A DNA stretch of 64,000 nucleotides from Persicaria tinctoria (GCA_037127255.1 JBANSL010000005.1:8184001-8248000); one strand, 5' to 3'; counted from the stretch's first letter, positions 37,896 to 50,040 are shown. A program made the numbers and translations. Notes: generated from the letters alone by a model not told the origin.

Positions 37896-39090
37896 AACGA
37901 GAGAGTTTCAAGGTTTCAATGTTGAATCGAATTGAACCTTCCAGATCCGGTCGAGAGGTAGACGGTGAGGCAAGCTTTAAAAAAAAATAAAAAATGGGTG
38001 AATGTGCACTCTTTCATCTTCTTCTAATTGCATCTTTGTTTGAACACTTACTCATTTCTTTGTTTCTGTAAATGTTGTGGGAAGTTTCTAAGATTAATAA
38101 CACCTGACAGGGCTTAGTCTTCAATTGGCTGAGACATCGGTTTTATTGGCTAGACAACAGTAGTTATTGGCTAGTAAGCGTAAATCGCATATATTTAGGG
38201 TTCGCATCTCAGGCAACCAAGACGGAACCATATATTGTAACTGAGATACATATATGCAAAATAACAAAAACCAACCTTCGACAACTCAAAGAATGTCATC
38301 TATCCTAGCTATCCTTGAGGTGTGAAGTTCCTGAGGTAGATGAGACCCGACAAGGGTTATTCTTATATTGGCTAAAAGATCGTGGCCACTACTGTCTAGT
38401 AAGCGTAAATTGCAACTTTTTTTAGGCCAAGTAAAACCATATATAGGGTTGAATGAATTTTTTTTGTGTTTCAGCACCTAATTAGTATTTTCCCCTCCTC
38501 CATGTCCACGACAACTTTGCCTTTCATCTCCGGAGCAACGATTGTCGGTTGTGCCCAGGTTTTCTAGTTTATCTTGTCAGTTGTGTGAATTTATGTGCCA
38601 GCTGAATTGTTGTCTTTGTCATCCAAATGGTTATCCATGTCATACTCCAAATTGAGATCAAGATACGATGTAGACCCAAGTTTACTTCGAAATATTTTTT
38701 TCATAAACATATATAAAGTGGGTGTCTATAGATAGATAAAATTAAATTAAGTTCAAAAATAAATTTATTTTTAATTTTAACAAATAAAAATGACTGAAAT
38801 TTAGTTTAAAACAATTAAATGGGTCTCTTTCTCTCCCCCCCCCCCCTCTCTCCCCCCATCTCTCTCTCTCCCCTAAGAGCATGAACGATAGAGGGACTTG
38901 AGACCCTTAACACTCGGACCCTTAATTTACTTTTTCCCTGTCACATTAGCTTAAGGGCTCCATTCCAGCTTTTAATTATTTGTGCCCCCATTCGAGGGCC
39001 CGGACCGAAAGCTCACTCCGCCTGAACCGAAAGCACCAAAAACCCTAGCGGGATTTAACGAACCCAACAGGAATAATTTAGGAACCCTAT
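37896..39090. other. Unassigned spacer
   Basis: Two related stretches with TTATTGGCTAGTAAGCGTAAATCGCA-like wording occur at about 38140-38200 and 38350-38420. A pyrimidine tract lies at 38826-38875. No coding sequence is supported. Confidence 0.45.
38826..38875. repeat. C/CT-rich low-complexity tract
   Basis: Runs of C and CT dinucleotides form an almost pure pyrimidine strand of about 50 bases. Confidence 0.9.
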
Positions 39091-39099
39091 CGAGATTTA

Positions 39100-40000
39100 T
39101 TTAATTAAAGTTATTAATTATACATATTTAACTTTATTTATATGTAAATACATATATTTTCCTTCGGCCTTTGGGCCCAAAGCACAATGATAAGCCCATT
39201 CAAACAGGCCCAAGGGCAAGGCAAGGAAACGTTGCCAAACTACAACCCAACAAAGAATCAAGGGCAAGCCTGAACAAAGGCCGTCGCCGACCAGATCGAG
39301 AGGATGAGGGGAGAAGACGCTCGGGGTTGGGAGCGGAGCCAAGGCCAAACGGAACACCGGCAGCAGGCCAGCGGGACCCCACGACCAGGAAGAGCCGCTA
39401 CCAGCGAGGTCCGAGAGCATGAAAGGAGGGGGTTGGAGTTCCTACCCCGAGGAGTAGGAAGCCGGAGACGACCACGACGAGGAGGACCCAACAGCGCCGC
39501 CACCAGAGCGACGCCACGGAGCCCAGCCAAGGGGAATAAACATCCCAGCACAGTAGGAGACGGATGAGATAAGGAGGAGGGTAGACGGCCGCGCAGTAAA
39601 GCAAAATCCGACCGAATCGGAGAGGACAGCCGCGGGAAAGACGAAGGGATGGGAAAGAGTAGGACCCAAAACACCCGAATTAGAGAGAGATAGATGCCAG
39701 AATGTTCAATTTGCACCTCCAGACGCTCTTTCAATCACGTTTGTGGAACCCAAACCTCACAAACCGGCTTCAGAAGACCAAATCGGCCTCCGAAGAGGGC
39801 GAAGGAGGAGGTTGGGGTTGGGAGATAGGGAGAGTGATGACAACACAGGCCAACAGGCCATGGTCCGACGTGACTGAAACCCGACCTCCGGAGAGGATGG
39901 GAAAGCCACCGACGAGGGGCTTCTCAGTCGAGAAGGAGATTTGACCTCCGAAGAGGGATTGTGAGCCTCCGAAGAGGGTTTATAGCTTCCGAAGTGCCAC
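39100..40000. other. GC-rich unassigned region with overlapping open frames
   Basis: Open frames of up to 158 codons overlap on both strands, rich in Arg, Pro, Ser and Gly, without any domain I recognise. The motif CCTCCGAAGAGGG or a close variant recurs at about 39787, 39885, 39944 and 39966. The mutually overlapping frames suggest composition rather than genes. It might be a remnant LTR or captured gene sequence. Confidence 0.4.
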
Positions 40001-40395
40001 ATTGTTTATGATTTGTCATCGCTCGTCTGTATTAGTGTTTTTTTCTTTGACCCTTATTTATTTAGTATTTTCTTTTTTGTTGGTGTTTTTCTTTTGGGTG
40101 AGTCTAACAACAAGATGACTTTCATCTATTGGCAAGACAAAGTTTATGTATTTACATTCGAGTCATTTTCACTGTTAATGAATCTCAAGTTTGAATACTC
40201 CACAAATCATTTGAATTGAAGGCTGATTTTTTTCAAGTTTGAGTTAAACTAAAACGGATTCAGTAGCAAGTTAGTTCAAAGATTAAAAACAAAAAGCAAC
40301 AGCAAAAACATGGCAGTAGCAGTAGCAAAAAAAAAAAACAAATTGTGATGTTTGCAATATGTTTTTTTTTATATAAGGCGAAATTTTGGGGGTGG

Positions 40396-41740
40396 TCAAC
40401 CTCGGTCGAACCACTGTCCAATAGTGTCCCTTCGGACGAGCTTCTCAATCTCAGCTGGGCACCGCTCAGAAGAGAAAGAGGAGACCAATCCAACATGCGC
40501 CAATTTGTCAGCGACATGGTTGCCTTCTCGCAAGGTGTGAGAGAACTCGATAGCTTCGAAAGAATTGCAGAGACCGAGGACATCAGTATTCATCATCTCA
40601 ATAGTCCATGGGCAAGTACCGATCCCACGGAGGGCGTTGATGACAGTCAAGCAATCTCCTTCTACCACGATGTGAGGGAAGCCCATCTTCACAACATTCA
40701 ACAAGCCGGCGTGGAGACCGAGACACTCGGCTTGGATCGACGAAGAGCTCCCAAGTCCATGCGCACCACAAGAAACCACTCTTCCAAGGCTATCGCGAAT
40801 AACAAAGCCAGCAGCAGCTTGCCCAGAAGCGACCTTGGCACCATCAAAATTTAGCTTCACGAATCCCTCTGGCGGTTTTCTCCATTTGACTTTTTTCTGG
40901 CGTCTCAATCCGTTTTGAGGTTCATGATGTGTAGGCGTAGCATCATCATTCTCTAGATCATCTTCTTGAGCTTTTTTCCAAGATAACATATATTGTGTTA
41001 TGATCTTTATCCATTGATCCATATTTCTGACATCCTGATTTTCGAAGAGTATTTTATTCCTCATAGACCAGATCCCCCATAAGGAGAAAGCTAGTATCGA
41101 TTTCTGAGTAGCTGATAATTGGGCAAAGATTTCTATAATTATCATCTTGTAGGTTTTGTTAGTTTTGTCATTGTTTCTTATTATTCTTTCAATCTGTTTG
41201 TCCATTCTTCCGATTAGAGTCAGAGATGTCTGGCAAGCTGTGGATAGGTGGGTTGCGTCTTCATCACAGTGGTTGCAGAGGGGACAACCCAGGGGGACAT
41301 CAATTCCTTTGTTCCTAAGCCTAATTTTCGTTGGTGTTCCATTGAGGATGTTTTTCCAAAGAAAGGTTTTGATTTTCGGTGGACAGTCCATCTTCCATAT
41401 CCATTCTAATGGGTCGTTGTTAACTCTTCTTCCTTTTGTAATATGGTCTAAAGCACTAGCCGTAGAAAACCAGCCATTTTCGCTAGCTTTCCAATATAAT
41501 CTATCTTCAATATTTGTTGTGGGGATATAGATTCGAAGGATCTCGTCTACAACATTCATCGGGAGGATTTGTTTTAATTTTTCTTCGTTCCAAGTTTTGT
41601 CTGGTTTTATAAACTGGTCGACTGTTTCGAATTCTTCTATTTGGTCTTGTATTCGGATTGCAATATGCTTTCTAATTCTCTTTGACGTGGTCAAGAAGCC
41701 CTGACATATACCCTGCCTACATCCTTCCTAGACTCTTGAC
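40396..41740 (-). pseudogene. LINE-type retrotransposon tail: zinc-binding RT domain plus RNase H
   Basis: One open frame of at least 432 codons on the minus strand, open further upstream to about 41740. It contains the zf-RVT domain, with WKASENGWFSTASALDHI, WIWKMDCPPKIKTFLWK and PLGCPLCNHCDEDATHL, then a plant-type RNase H domain with KLNFDGAKVASGQAAAGFVI, IQAECLGLHAGL, VVEGDCLTVINAL and REGNHVADKLAHVG. Acidic residues of the RNase H core are visible in the D, E and D motifs. This order is that of the C-terminal part of plant L1-like ORF2 or its domesticated relatives. The endonuclease and RT are missing, as expected of a 5'-truncated LINE copy. No ATG opens the frame. Confidence 0.82.
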
Positions 41741-41744
41741 TCTA

Positions 41745-42587
41745 CCCACCCACCAAGCGTTTTTTGGAACATCGATTAAAAAAAACATAGCAATAACTTT
41801 GACATATAAAAGAGCCCTTGACAGTATCAAACTCGTCATTTGCAATCTCATATCTCTCTTCCTCTTCCTCTCTATAATATCCAATTGAATTTTTCTCGCC
41901 ATGGCTCAGTCGTTCTTATCCCTATTTATTCAAATGATTCAAAACAGAGGTGGGGTGGTGTTTTGAGGAGGCAAAGTTGATGGAGAGAGAGGAGAGTGGT
42001 GAGCAGGAAATCAGGCAGGGCGACGGAATTGGAGAGGAAAGGGCGGCGAGGGCGGTGGAGGAAAGGGGAGGCGTTTTAGGATTTAGTTTTTTTTTTTTTT
42101 GGTATTGGTCCAATACGTAATTAGTTTAGAAAAAAAATGAAAAGAACTAGAGTCAATAGATAAAATGTATGTTGCTAATATAGACTTTATGTTTTATTTT
42201 TGTTGTCTGATTGTATTCATAATCGATATGTCTTTCTCTTCTTCTTTTTTTCTCTCATTTTTTTGAACCCTCTATTCATTATGTGGTTTAATTTGTTGTA
42301 TTATCTTTCAAATCTCTTTCAATATTTTTTTAATTGAGTTGGGGGAACCTAATCTGATATGACGAGTCTTAAAGCATATTTAACGGTGAGTTCTTTTTTA
42401 GACACTTTACTTATTTTTCAATTGTCATATCAGCTTAAGAGCCACAACTCAATTTTAGTAGAAGTAGTGATTTTAGTAGAAGTAGTGCTAGGAGATGCAT
42501 AGTAATTTTTTTTTTCAAATGTAAGAACAAATTGAACAAAAAATGAGAATTAAATTGTTTTGGCCAATTGGGTTGGTGGATAAAGTA
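41745..42587. other. AT-rich spacer
   Basis: No gene is supported. A GC-richer segment at about 41950-42080 with GGAGAGGAAAGGGCGGCGAGG-like wording and a T-run at 42090-42101 are the only notable features. Confidence 0.45.
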
Positions 42588-42589
42588 TA

Positions 42590-42836
42590 CTCCCTCTGTT
42601 AATTAAAACTTGTCGTTTACTATTCATGCACGTTTTTTTAGAACGATAAAAACTATATAAAATATTAACTTTTTTTTACATTTGTTTTTATAAATTCATA
42701 CTTAATAGTAATAAGTATGATATTATTTAAAAAAATTGTTAAAAAAGTTAATATTTTATATAGTTTTTAACACCTAAAAATGCGTGCGTGAATAGTAAAA
42801 CGTCAAGTTTTAATTAACGGAGGGAGTATATTAGTA
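42590..42836. mobile_element. Stowaway-like MITE (247 bp) with TA target duplication
   Basis: Termini CTCCCTCTGTTAATTAAAAC and its near-perfect inverse at 42817-42836 fit the Stowaway (Tc1/Mariner) CTCCCTCNGT signature. TA flanks both sides (42588-42589 and 42837-42838). The two arms pair along most of their length, including TTTTTATATAGTTTTT-type stretches. It has no coding capacity. Confidence 0.88.
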
Positions 42837-42872
42837 TTTTTGTCGGAGTAGATTTGAAGAAATAAATAAATA

Positions 42873-43214
42873 CTTCATCCGTTCGTGAAAATATGTTGTT
42901 TTAGAATTTCGATTTTGTTCAAAAAAATACATGTCACTTTAGATATTTTATCAATATATTTTCCAATTTACCCTCATTTATTTAAAATTTGAATCCCCTT
43001 GAAAAATATGATTGTACTTTGCTTTGATATAATTAAGACAATTTGCGGCACTCAGACCTATTGTTGTAAGTTTCAAGAAAGATTTGGAATAGAAATGGAT
43101 GACTTTTTCTCAAAATAAATAAATATAATTAAGACAAAAGTAGGGGCAATTTAAATAGTTTAAATATTTCTTAAATATTGTGTCCAAAGCTAAAATGACA
43201 TGTTTTCGGATAGA
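42873..43214. mobile_element. Degraded Stowaway-like MITE
   Basis: The left end TACTTCATCCGTTCGTGAAAA and right end TTTTCGGATAGAGTA are roughly inverse, both next to TA, with internal complementarity (TGTTGTTTTAGAATTTC versus CTAAAATGACATG). About 340 bp is long for the group, and the arms have diverged. Confidence 0.5.
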
Positions 43215-43319
43215 GTAAAACTTTTTGTTTTCATATGTAAATATGTTCCAAAATAGAGAACTATTGAAAAATGCCAGAATATATGTTCAAAGGAAGATGC
43301 GTTAATCAAATCATTGCTT

Positions 43320-44140
43320 CCGAAATTTAATTAGGGGATACTCTCCTTCCCCGGAAAACCCTAGCCACCACAAAAACAAACCCAAATCTCATCCTGCATC
43401 GTCGGCGCCACCCTGGCGGTGCATCCTGCTGGTGTCGGCCCCGGCACAACCCCCTCTCAACCACCAGACCCTCGTCCCCCCTATTCCGATGCAGGAGCCC
43501 TGCAGTCATCCATGACCACGACTCCCTCCCTGCTCCCACCAACCGGCCCGCTCGCGGCGTCTCCTCCTCCGATGACTAGCCGTCGTTACCGCCTTTACTG
43601 ATCAACTCCTTCCTCAACCAAGGAATAACCGGATCTCCAGCTTTCCACTCCCTGTACTCCTCTGGCGGCCTACTCACATGGCTCCTCTCTGGACACAACC
43701 CACTCCCTCTCTTTCGGCTTTCGTTCTAGCCACCCCGCTTGGTTCCAGGCCGAGTTGGGTCCGTCGATGCCGGCAAGGTGAACTCCTCCTACTCCCTCCT
43801 CAACTGTTCCCTCTCCAACTCCAGCCTCCATAAGCACCTTCAAACCCAAACTCCTACCAAATCTCACATGCAATCTCCATTGCCCCAAGTCTCCGCTGCA
43901 GATGACCACTGCGATTCCTTCTTCCAACGCCCCTGTCGGACTGCAGCACTCTCCATATCCGGACCGTGGTGGGACCCCTCGACCACCTGGCGGCCTGCTC
44001 CTCCCCATCCTCCGACGCCCCTCCTCAACTCCGCCCCATCCCAAATGTTGTTTACCAAATCCAGTTCTACCCCGGTACCCCCTAGATGTAAACAAATTCC
44101 CACCCTGGCCTCTCAAATCTCTTAAATCCAAACAAATGTC
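43320..44140. other. GC-rich exon-like stretch, unassigned
   Basis: A Pro/Ser-rich open frame of about 128 codons on plus (43739-44125) and one of 153 codons on minus (43670-44131) overlap each other. Neither shows a domain. The composition contrasts with AT-rich neighbours, suggesting captured gene leader sequence. Confidence 0.35.
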
Positions 44141-44728
44141 CTAATTAAATCTCAACACCAATTTCAACACCGGAGGGTCCTCCCTCCACAACTCACAACA
44201 AATTCCCTTTTTTCCTACCCTTTTACCTAAAAATTCAAACAAAACCTATTTACAAAAGATCCATATATTCGTCGTTCAAACCTTCAAATCTCAATGTTTC
44301 AAGTTCGATGCATTACATGCAACAACAAAGTCCCCATGTCTATTGCTCCCAAGAAAGTCGTCTACGCCGTTAATTTAGATCTGAAGAAACTTTTTAATAT
44401 TCTAGACTTTTTTAACTTTAAAATTTTGTGATTGTAATCCTAGATAATTTTTTTTTTACTAGAGACCCTCTGCGTAGGGTCATCCAAGCCATTTGTTGAT
44501 GGCTTCAAGATCGCTTAGTCGATCTACTTCTTGCCCACTGTAAAAAAAATCAAATCATTGCTTCCCTTGCAAACCAAAAAATAAAACAAAGAAATACATG
44601 TTTATTACTTTATGTATAGCTTGAGTACGAGCATGTCCAGCAGCTTCCTGTCACATTGTCACATTCTTCAAAGCAAAGAAATATAAATTACAGCAATTCT
44701 AAGGGATTCTCCATTTTAGCGAATCTTA

Positions 44729-45716
44729 GGGTGTGTTCGGTAGGGGATTTTGGGGTATTCTGGAGATTTTTCCCAAACACAAATCAGATTGCATCTCCTA
44801 AACAGGTGTTCAGTGGTGGCTTCCAGGAGATCTGGAGATGGGGATTGTGGGGATTTCACTAGATCATTTTGGAATCTCCACATGCCAAGATTATGGAGAT
44901 TGTGTGGAGATTTCACTTTTTCATCTCCAAAATTGCCTCTGCCCAACCACAAACGCAGATCTGGAGAGTGGCACCTATTCTCGCACTTGTTCAATTGCCG
45001 ACGATCGAAGCTCGCAAGGCCGCCGCCACCACCGCTGAGCCAGATGAGGACGTCAAGACCATCTCAGCACCTGAATCTTCCCCCGCCCTCCTCCCGCTAC
45101 GACTGAACTCGAAGCCATCCCAAGCAGCTTGGCGCCGACGAACCCAATTCCCTGACCGAACTCCAATTGAAATACTCCCTCGGTTCCAAAATACATTGGC
45201 TTTTCATTTTCAGCACATTTTTTAAGGAGTGAAAAACTCTATAAAATATTATTATTTTAATTAAGTTTTTTTACATAATTTGACACTTATTACTAATAAG
45301 TATTAAATTATATAAAAAAAATTAATTATAAAAAATATTTTATAGAGTTTTTCGCTCCTTAAAAAACATGTCAAAAAAAGCCCATGTATTTTAGAACAGA
45401 GGTAGTATTGAATTTGAAATATTGGCTTCAGAAGTTCGAGAAGGTACAACTTTGTGAAAGAGGAGGAACAGATGTCATGACTCACGAGGGAAGAGGGCAA
45501 CAGGGTATGGGTGGTTTATTTTTAGGGGCAAATTAGTAATTTTGTTATTTTGAAATACACCACAATCGTCTACCTACCAAACACCTTTCAGAGATTTTCG
45601 CCATAAAGAATCTAAATCCTCAAAATCCCATTAATCTACCAAAATAATATCCATCTCCTATAATCTACAGAAATTCCCTTAATCCCCAGAATCTTCATCT
45701 AGCACCAAACATAGCC
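44729..45716. mobile_element. PIF/Harbinger-like non-autonomous element (988 bp) with TTA target duplication
   Basis: Left terminus GGGTGTGTTCGGTA and right terminus inverse GGCTATGTTTGGTG match at most positions, and both sides carry TTA (44726-44728 and 45717-45719). The arms stay related further in, around GGGGATTTTGGGG. No transposase is present. The interior holds a GC-rich segment (about 44985-45170) and a nested Stowaway-like MITE. Confidence 0.65.
45175..45405. mobile_element. Stowaway-like MITE (231 bp) nested in the Harbinger-like element
   Basis: Left CTCCCTCGGTTCCAAAATACAT and right inverse ATGTATTTTAGAACAGAGGTAG are flanked by TA at 45173-45174 and 45406-45407. Interior arms with GAAAAACTCTATAAAATATT pair with AATATTTTATAGAGTTTTTC. 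Confidence 0.88.
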
Positions 45717-45893
45717 TTAGACTTTTGGAGATTTTTGAGCTTTTTTGGGTCTAATAGCTTCCCCAATTCATCTTCCAAAATAGGAATGAAGGGGAAACAT
45801 TGCTCAACAAATTGTTTTTGGAGAATCATTTTCCACATTCATTTTCATTTTCCTAATCTTAAAAACTAATTAGATGAATAATTGTTTACCAAT

Positions 45894-46724
45894 GACTCCT
45901 TGGTCTAATGGTAAGGGAGAGGTAACTCTTGCAAGAGATTAGGGGATCAAATCTCATTCTTTACATTTGTGTAATTAATGGGTGCTCAAGTCTTTATTGA
46001 TTTGGGTGAGCCTCATTTGTGTAATTAGTGGGTGCTCAAGTCTTCATTGACTTGGGTGTAGGGCTGTACACTTGCTCCCAGAAGCACCTCCCTGGATTCG
46101 TCGAGCAAAGTCACTGGACCGCCGAAGGGGAGGCGAGCGGGACTGCATGAACAAGGTTGCGGCTCGCGGATCGGGGTCGCCTACGGCGCCTAGGGTTCCG
46201 CCGTTTCAAACATTCGATTTGGGGGAATTGGCAAATTGAAATTGGATGCCCAGATGGCCAGATGAACTACGTACGGTTGAACAAACAATTTTGTTTTCAA
46301 AGGGATGTATACATCATTTTATATTTTTATGTGATAAAACATTAAAGAAATAATAAATTTTATATGGATTATAAATTTATAAGTTTAATAAATTAATAAA
46401 AATATAAGCCTTTAATAAAAAATATATCCTTAAAAAAATATATAAAAAAAATAAAAAAAATCGGTTTAACACAAACCGAACACAAACCGAGCACAAACCG
46501 AACCGAAACCGAAAATTGAGAATTCTCAAACCGAAAGTCGAACCGAAAAAATCGGTTCGGTTAGGTTCGGTTCGGTTTGTGTTGGTTCGACCCAAAAATT
46601 CAGTTTGGGCCGAATCATGCACAACCCTACTTGGGTGAGCCTGGTGGCTTGCCGTCTGGCTTGCCTGTTAGGCCCGTGCAGATTAGTCGACAACATCGGA
46701 ACCCCCACGTTACAAAAAAAAAAA
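45894..46724 (+). mobile_element. tRNA-derived SINE (Au-like), interrupted by a hAT-like element
   Basis: The head carries an A-box-like TGGTCTAATGGTAAGGG (45901) and a B-box-like GGGATCAAATCT (45942), as in plant SINEs. The body contains GGTGCTCAAGTC twice and TTGGGTGAGCCT. It continues after the hAT-like element with AGCCTGGTGGCTTGCC and GTGCAGATTAGTCG, close to the Au-SINE tail, and ends in an A-run at about 46714-46724. The inserted element occupies 46059-46629. Confidence 0.6.
46059..46629. mobile_element. Non-autonomous hAT-like element (571 bp) with 8-bp target duplication
   Basis: Termini TAGGGCTGTACA and the inverse TAGGGTTGTGCA match at 10 of 12 positions. CTTGGGTG is duplicated exactly on both sides (46051-46058 and 46630-46637), the 8-bp duplication typical of hAT elements. 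The right third is a dense AACCGAAC/GGTTCGGTT palindrome (46455-46585). No transposase is present. Confidence 0.8.
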
Positions 46725-46771
46725 CTAAGAATCGATTTTGATTTCTCCATTCCTATGAATTGATTATAATA

Positions 46772-46985
46772 CCTCCGTCCAAAAATACATGAGCTTTTTA
46801 CTATTCACGTAAGTTGTTTTAGGAGTTAAAAACTATATAAAATATTAACTTTTTTATTAATTTTTTTAACAATTATAAACTTATTGATAATAAGTTTGTA
46901 ATTGTTAAAAAAACTGAATAAAAAAGTTAATATTTTATATAGTTTTTAACTCCTAAAACAACGTACGTGAATGCTAAAAGCTCAT
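46772..46985. mobile_element. Stowaway-like MITE with eroded right terminus
   Basis: The left end is TA-CCTCCGTCCAAAAATACA. Long complementary arms (TTTTTACTATTCACGTAAGTTG and its inverse near 46965) are clear, but the right CTCCGT-type terminus is missing where the minisatellite starts. Confidence 0.65.
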
Positions 46986-46989
46986 GAAG

Positions 46990-48340
46990 TTGTTTATTTT
47001 TAAAATAAAATGGTTCATGAAGTTATAAATAAGTGGTTCATGAAACTATAGAAAAGTGGTTCATGAAGTTATAAGAATTGATTCATCAAGTTATAAGAAG
47101 TGGTTTATGAAGTTATGAAGAAGAGTTACAAAGAAGTGAATCACTTTCTATTAATATATTTACCCAGTGAACCATTCCCTATATATGTGTTGAACCATTT
47201 ACTATAAAATTGATGAACTACTTCTATTTAATCCATGACCCTATATATATTTAGTCACTGAACCACTCTCTATATATGTGCTGAATCATTTACTATAAAA
47301 TTGATGAACCGCCCTCTATTGAGTCACTGAACCATTCTCTATTCGGTCACTGAACCACCCTCTATTGAGTCACTGAACCACTCTCTATTCGGTCACTAAA
47401 CCATAAAGTGGTTCATGAAGCTATAAAGAAGTTGTTCATCAAGTTATCAAGAAGTGGTTCATCAAGCTATAAAGAAATGGTTCATGAGCCTATAAGAAGT
47501 GGTTCATCAAGTTATCAAGAAGTGGTTCATCAAGCTATAAAAAAGTTATGAAGAAGTGGTTCAACAAGCTATAAAAAGGGGTTCATCAAGTTATCGAGAA
47601 GTGGTTCATTAAGCTATAAAGAAGTGGTTCATGGGCCTATAAAAAGTGGTTTATCAAGTTATCAAGAAGTGGTTCATCAAGCTATAAAGAAGTTATGAAG
47701 AAGTGGTTCATGAACCTATATATATTTTGTAACTGAACCAATCTCTATTTAGTCACTGAACCAACCTCTATTTAGTCACTGAACTAACATCTATTTAGAC
47801 ACTGAACCAACCTATTTAGTCACTGAACCAACCTCTATTTAGACACTGAACCAACCTCTATTTAGTCACTGAACCAACCTCTAAATAGTCACTGAACCAA
47901 CCTCTATTTAGACACTCAACCAACCTCTATTTAGTCACTGAACCAACCTCTAAATAGTCACTGAACCAACCTCTAAATAGTCACTGAACCAACCTCTATT
48001 TAGACACTGAACCAACCTATTTAGACATTGAACCAACCACTATTTACTATTTAGTCACTGAACCAACCTTTATTTAGTCACTGAACCAACCTCTATTTAG
48101 TCACTGAACCAACCTCTATTTAGGCACTGAACCAATCTATTTAGTCACTGAACCAACCTCTATTTAGTCACTGAACCAACTATTGTTTAGTCACTGAACC
48201 AACCTATTTAGACACTGAATCAACCATTATTCGGTCACTGAACCACTTACTAATTTCTTTATGTGTTGTACCAATTGCAATAAAATTAAAGAACCACCTG
48301 TATTTCTTTCATGAACCACTATATATTTAGTCACTTCACG
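46990..48340. repeat. Minisatellite with two alternating, oppositely oriented unit types of about 24 bp
   Basis: Type A units (core AAGTGGTTCATGAAGTTAT) fill about 46995-47140 and 47405-47720. Type B units (core TAGTCACTGAACCAACCTCT) fill about 47165-47400 and 47720-48330. Type B has about 25 recognisable copies in the last block, with a 24-bp period. GGTTCA of type A is the reverse complement of TGAACC in type B. No coding frame, no spacers of unique sequence. Confidence 0.92.
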
Positions 48341-48735
48341 TTGTTTAGTATCAATAAAAGAATGAAAGAAATCAAATTGTAAAATACTGCAGCTAATTCC
48401 ATCTAAATTAAGTCTAAACCGTACTTTCTTTTTTTTTTTTTTTTTTTAACAGTACTTGATTCTTGAAAAGAAGTGTGAAAAAGGTAAATATACAACCCAA
48501 TTCAGGAACACTACAAAGGTGTGTACCCACAGATTCAATATACAGGCCATGCTATTGCTCAACCTATATCCAAACTGAACCCAAACTTAACCTTACTTTA
48601 ATTTAGGTATGTCTCAACTAGAAATTACTTAAATTTGGAAAATATCACATCGATCTGGTGGTTATTCAGAGATGTTACATGCTTCAACTGTTTGGTAATG
48701 GAGGATCTCTATAATGTGGAGAGTTAAAACTCGCC
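48341..48735. other. Spacer with a T-run
   Basis: No gene is supported. A run of about 19 T lies at 48430-48448. Confidence 0.5.
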
Positions 48736-48739
48736 GATT

Positions 48740-49264
48740 CCTCGACCGAATCAGATCGAATTGATATGAACCAACTAGAATCCAATGAGGCGCTCCAGAT
48801 CGCAGAAAGAGAGAATGAATCGAGCAATGCTAGAATCCGTCATGGCCTCTCTCCGTGTCTCCGGCAAACGCACAGATGTCATCCCCTAGCCATCTCGGCA
48901 AGCGACGTGGGAGCACCAGTTCCTCCTCCTCCTCCCTTCTTTTTCTTCCTCTTCTGATTCGAATTCACCGAGCCGCTGTGCTGCTTCTGTTGCTTGACCG
49001 TGAAGCAGGAGATGGATCGGAATCTCGCAGCGGTGATGGAGAAGGGGCTGAAATTTGAAACGGGGAAGAGGAACAAGGATAGGGTTTTGGAGTGCTCCTC
49101 GACCTCTCTGACTTCCGCGACTATCAGCGCCGATACGCAGCCCCGTCCTCGGCGCCGACGAGTCTCGCCGGGAAGACGCTCGGGAGAGGGGCCACTAATG
49201 GTGGGATAGGAGGAGACGTGCGGATTCGTGGGAGGAAGAATGTGCAGTGGATGTGATTTATTGA
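48740..49264 (-). other. Exon-like GC-rich fragment left of a palindrome
   Basis: On the minus strand an open stretch of 162 codons (49367-48879) is Ser/Arg/Pro-rich with a poly-Gly/Lys end. It looks like a 5' leader and first exon but has no identifiable domain. A second 60-70 codon frame runs on plus. It is probably a captured gene fragment. Confidence 0.35.
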
Positions 49265-49505
49265 AAGGAAGAGAAGCGCGTGAACGTTTTTTTTCCTTTA
49301 AAAATGGAGACTTATTTCCACCAATCAAAATGTTTCTTTCCTTCTCAACAGTATATAATATTCTCACTTGAACCCTCCTCTATATATATAGGCAAGGGTT
49401 CGGGTGAGAACATTGATCCGGTGAGAACGAAAGAAACACACTTTGATTGGTCGATACGGAACTGAATTTTAAAGGGAAAAAAAATCATCACGTGCTTCTT
49501 TTTCT
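49265..49505. repeat. Imperfect inverted repeat with TATATATA centre
   Basis: The left arm runs from GAAGCGCGTGAACG (about 49271) to the centre at about 49380-49391. The right arm runs back through CCAATCA/TGATTGG, TTTAAAG/CTTTAAA and ends in CACGTGCTTC (about 49490). Arms are about 110 bp and diverged. It shares its layout with 53258-53561 and 58940-59205. Confidence 0.75.
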
Positions 49506-50040
49506 TAAATAAAAATAGGTCTACTGCACGTTTCTTCCTCCCTGACTCTTCAGTCCTCGTTTTCTCCTCTTCTGACCCTTCATTCGTCGTTTCTCTCTCC
49601 TCAACGACATCGACGAACGTCTTCGGCAGAGAGGAGAAGGCTCTGAGACCAGTCTCTCGGACGATAGCCTCTTCCCCCATCTCATCGATCCCGACGCCTA
49701 TATTTAAGAGATTTAGGGTTTGGAATTGGATTGGTGAAGAGAAGTTTAGAAGCGGAGGTGGACCCAGCGCCGGAGGAGACGTCTTTCCTCCACTCCTCCC
49801 CCTTCTCCGCTCACTCCGCCTCCCTTTCCTAAAAAGTAGACCCCAAGAACACGATTTTAATCTGTAAAACACACCCATCAGTTAACAATCGATTTTCGAA
49901 AATATAACCAAAATGACTTAATTGAAAAGATAGTTTGAGAAATTTGCAAAAATGATCCCCTTTTTTAGATTTGTAAAAATAACCATTTTTAAGAGAGAGA
50001 GAGATTGTTAGACATTGTGATTTAGCCATTGTGATTTGAG
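49506..50040. other. Exon-like GC-rich fragment right of the palindrome, then AT-rich spacer
   Basis: From about 49515 to 49860 the sequence resembles gene leader sequence (Ser-rich frames, a TATTTAAGAGATTTAGGG stretch at 49700). No domain is identified. After 49880 it becomes AT-rich. Confidence 0.35.

Noticed and set aside
39171..39734. Candidate genes in the overlapping frames of 60-158 codons
   Set aside because: Frames overlap on both strands with biased composition and no recognisable domain, so only a region entry is given.
46990..48340. Possible CRISPR-like array
   Set aside because: There are no unique spacers between repeats, the units are directly adjacent, and the DNA is plant nuclear.
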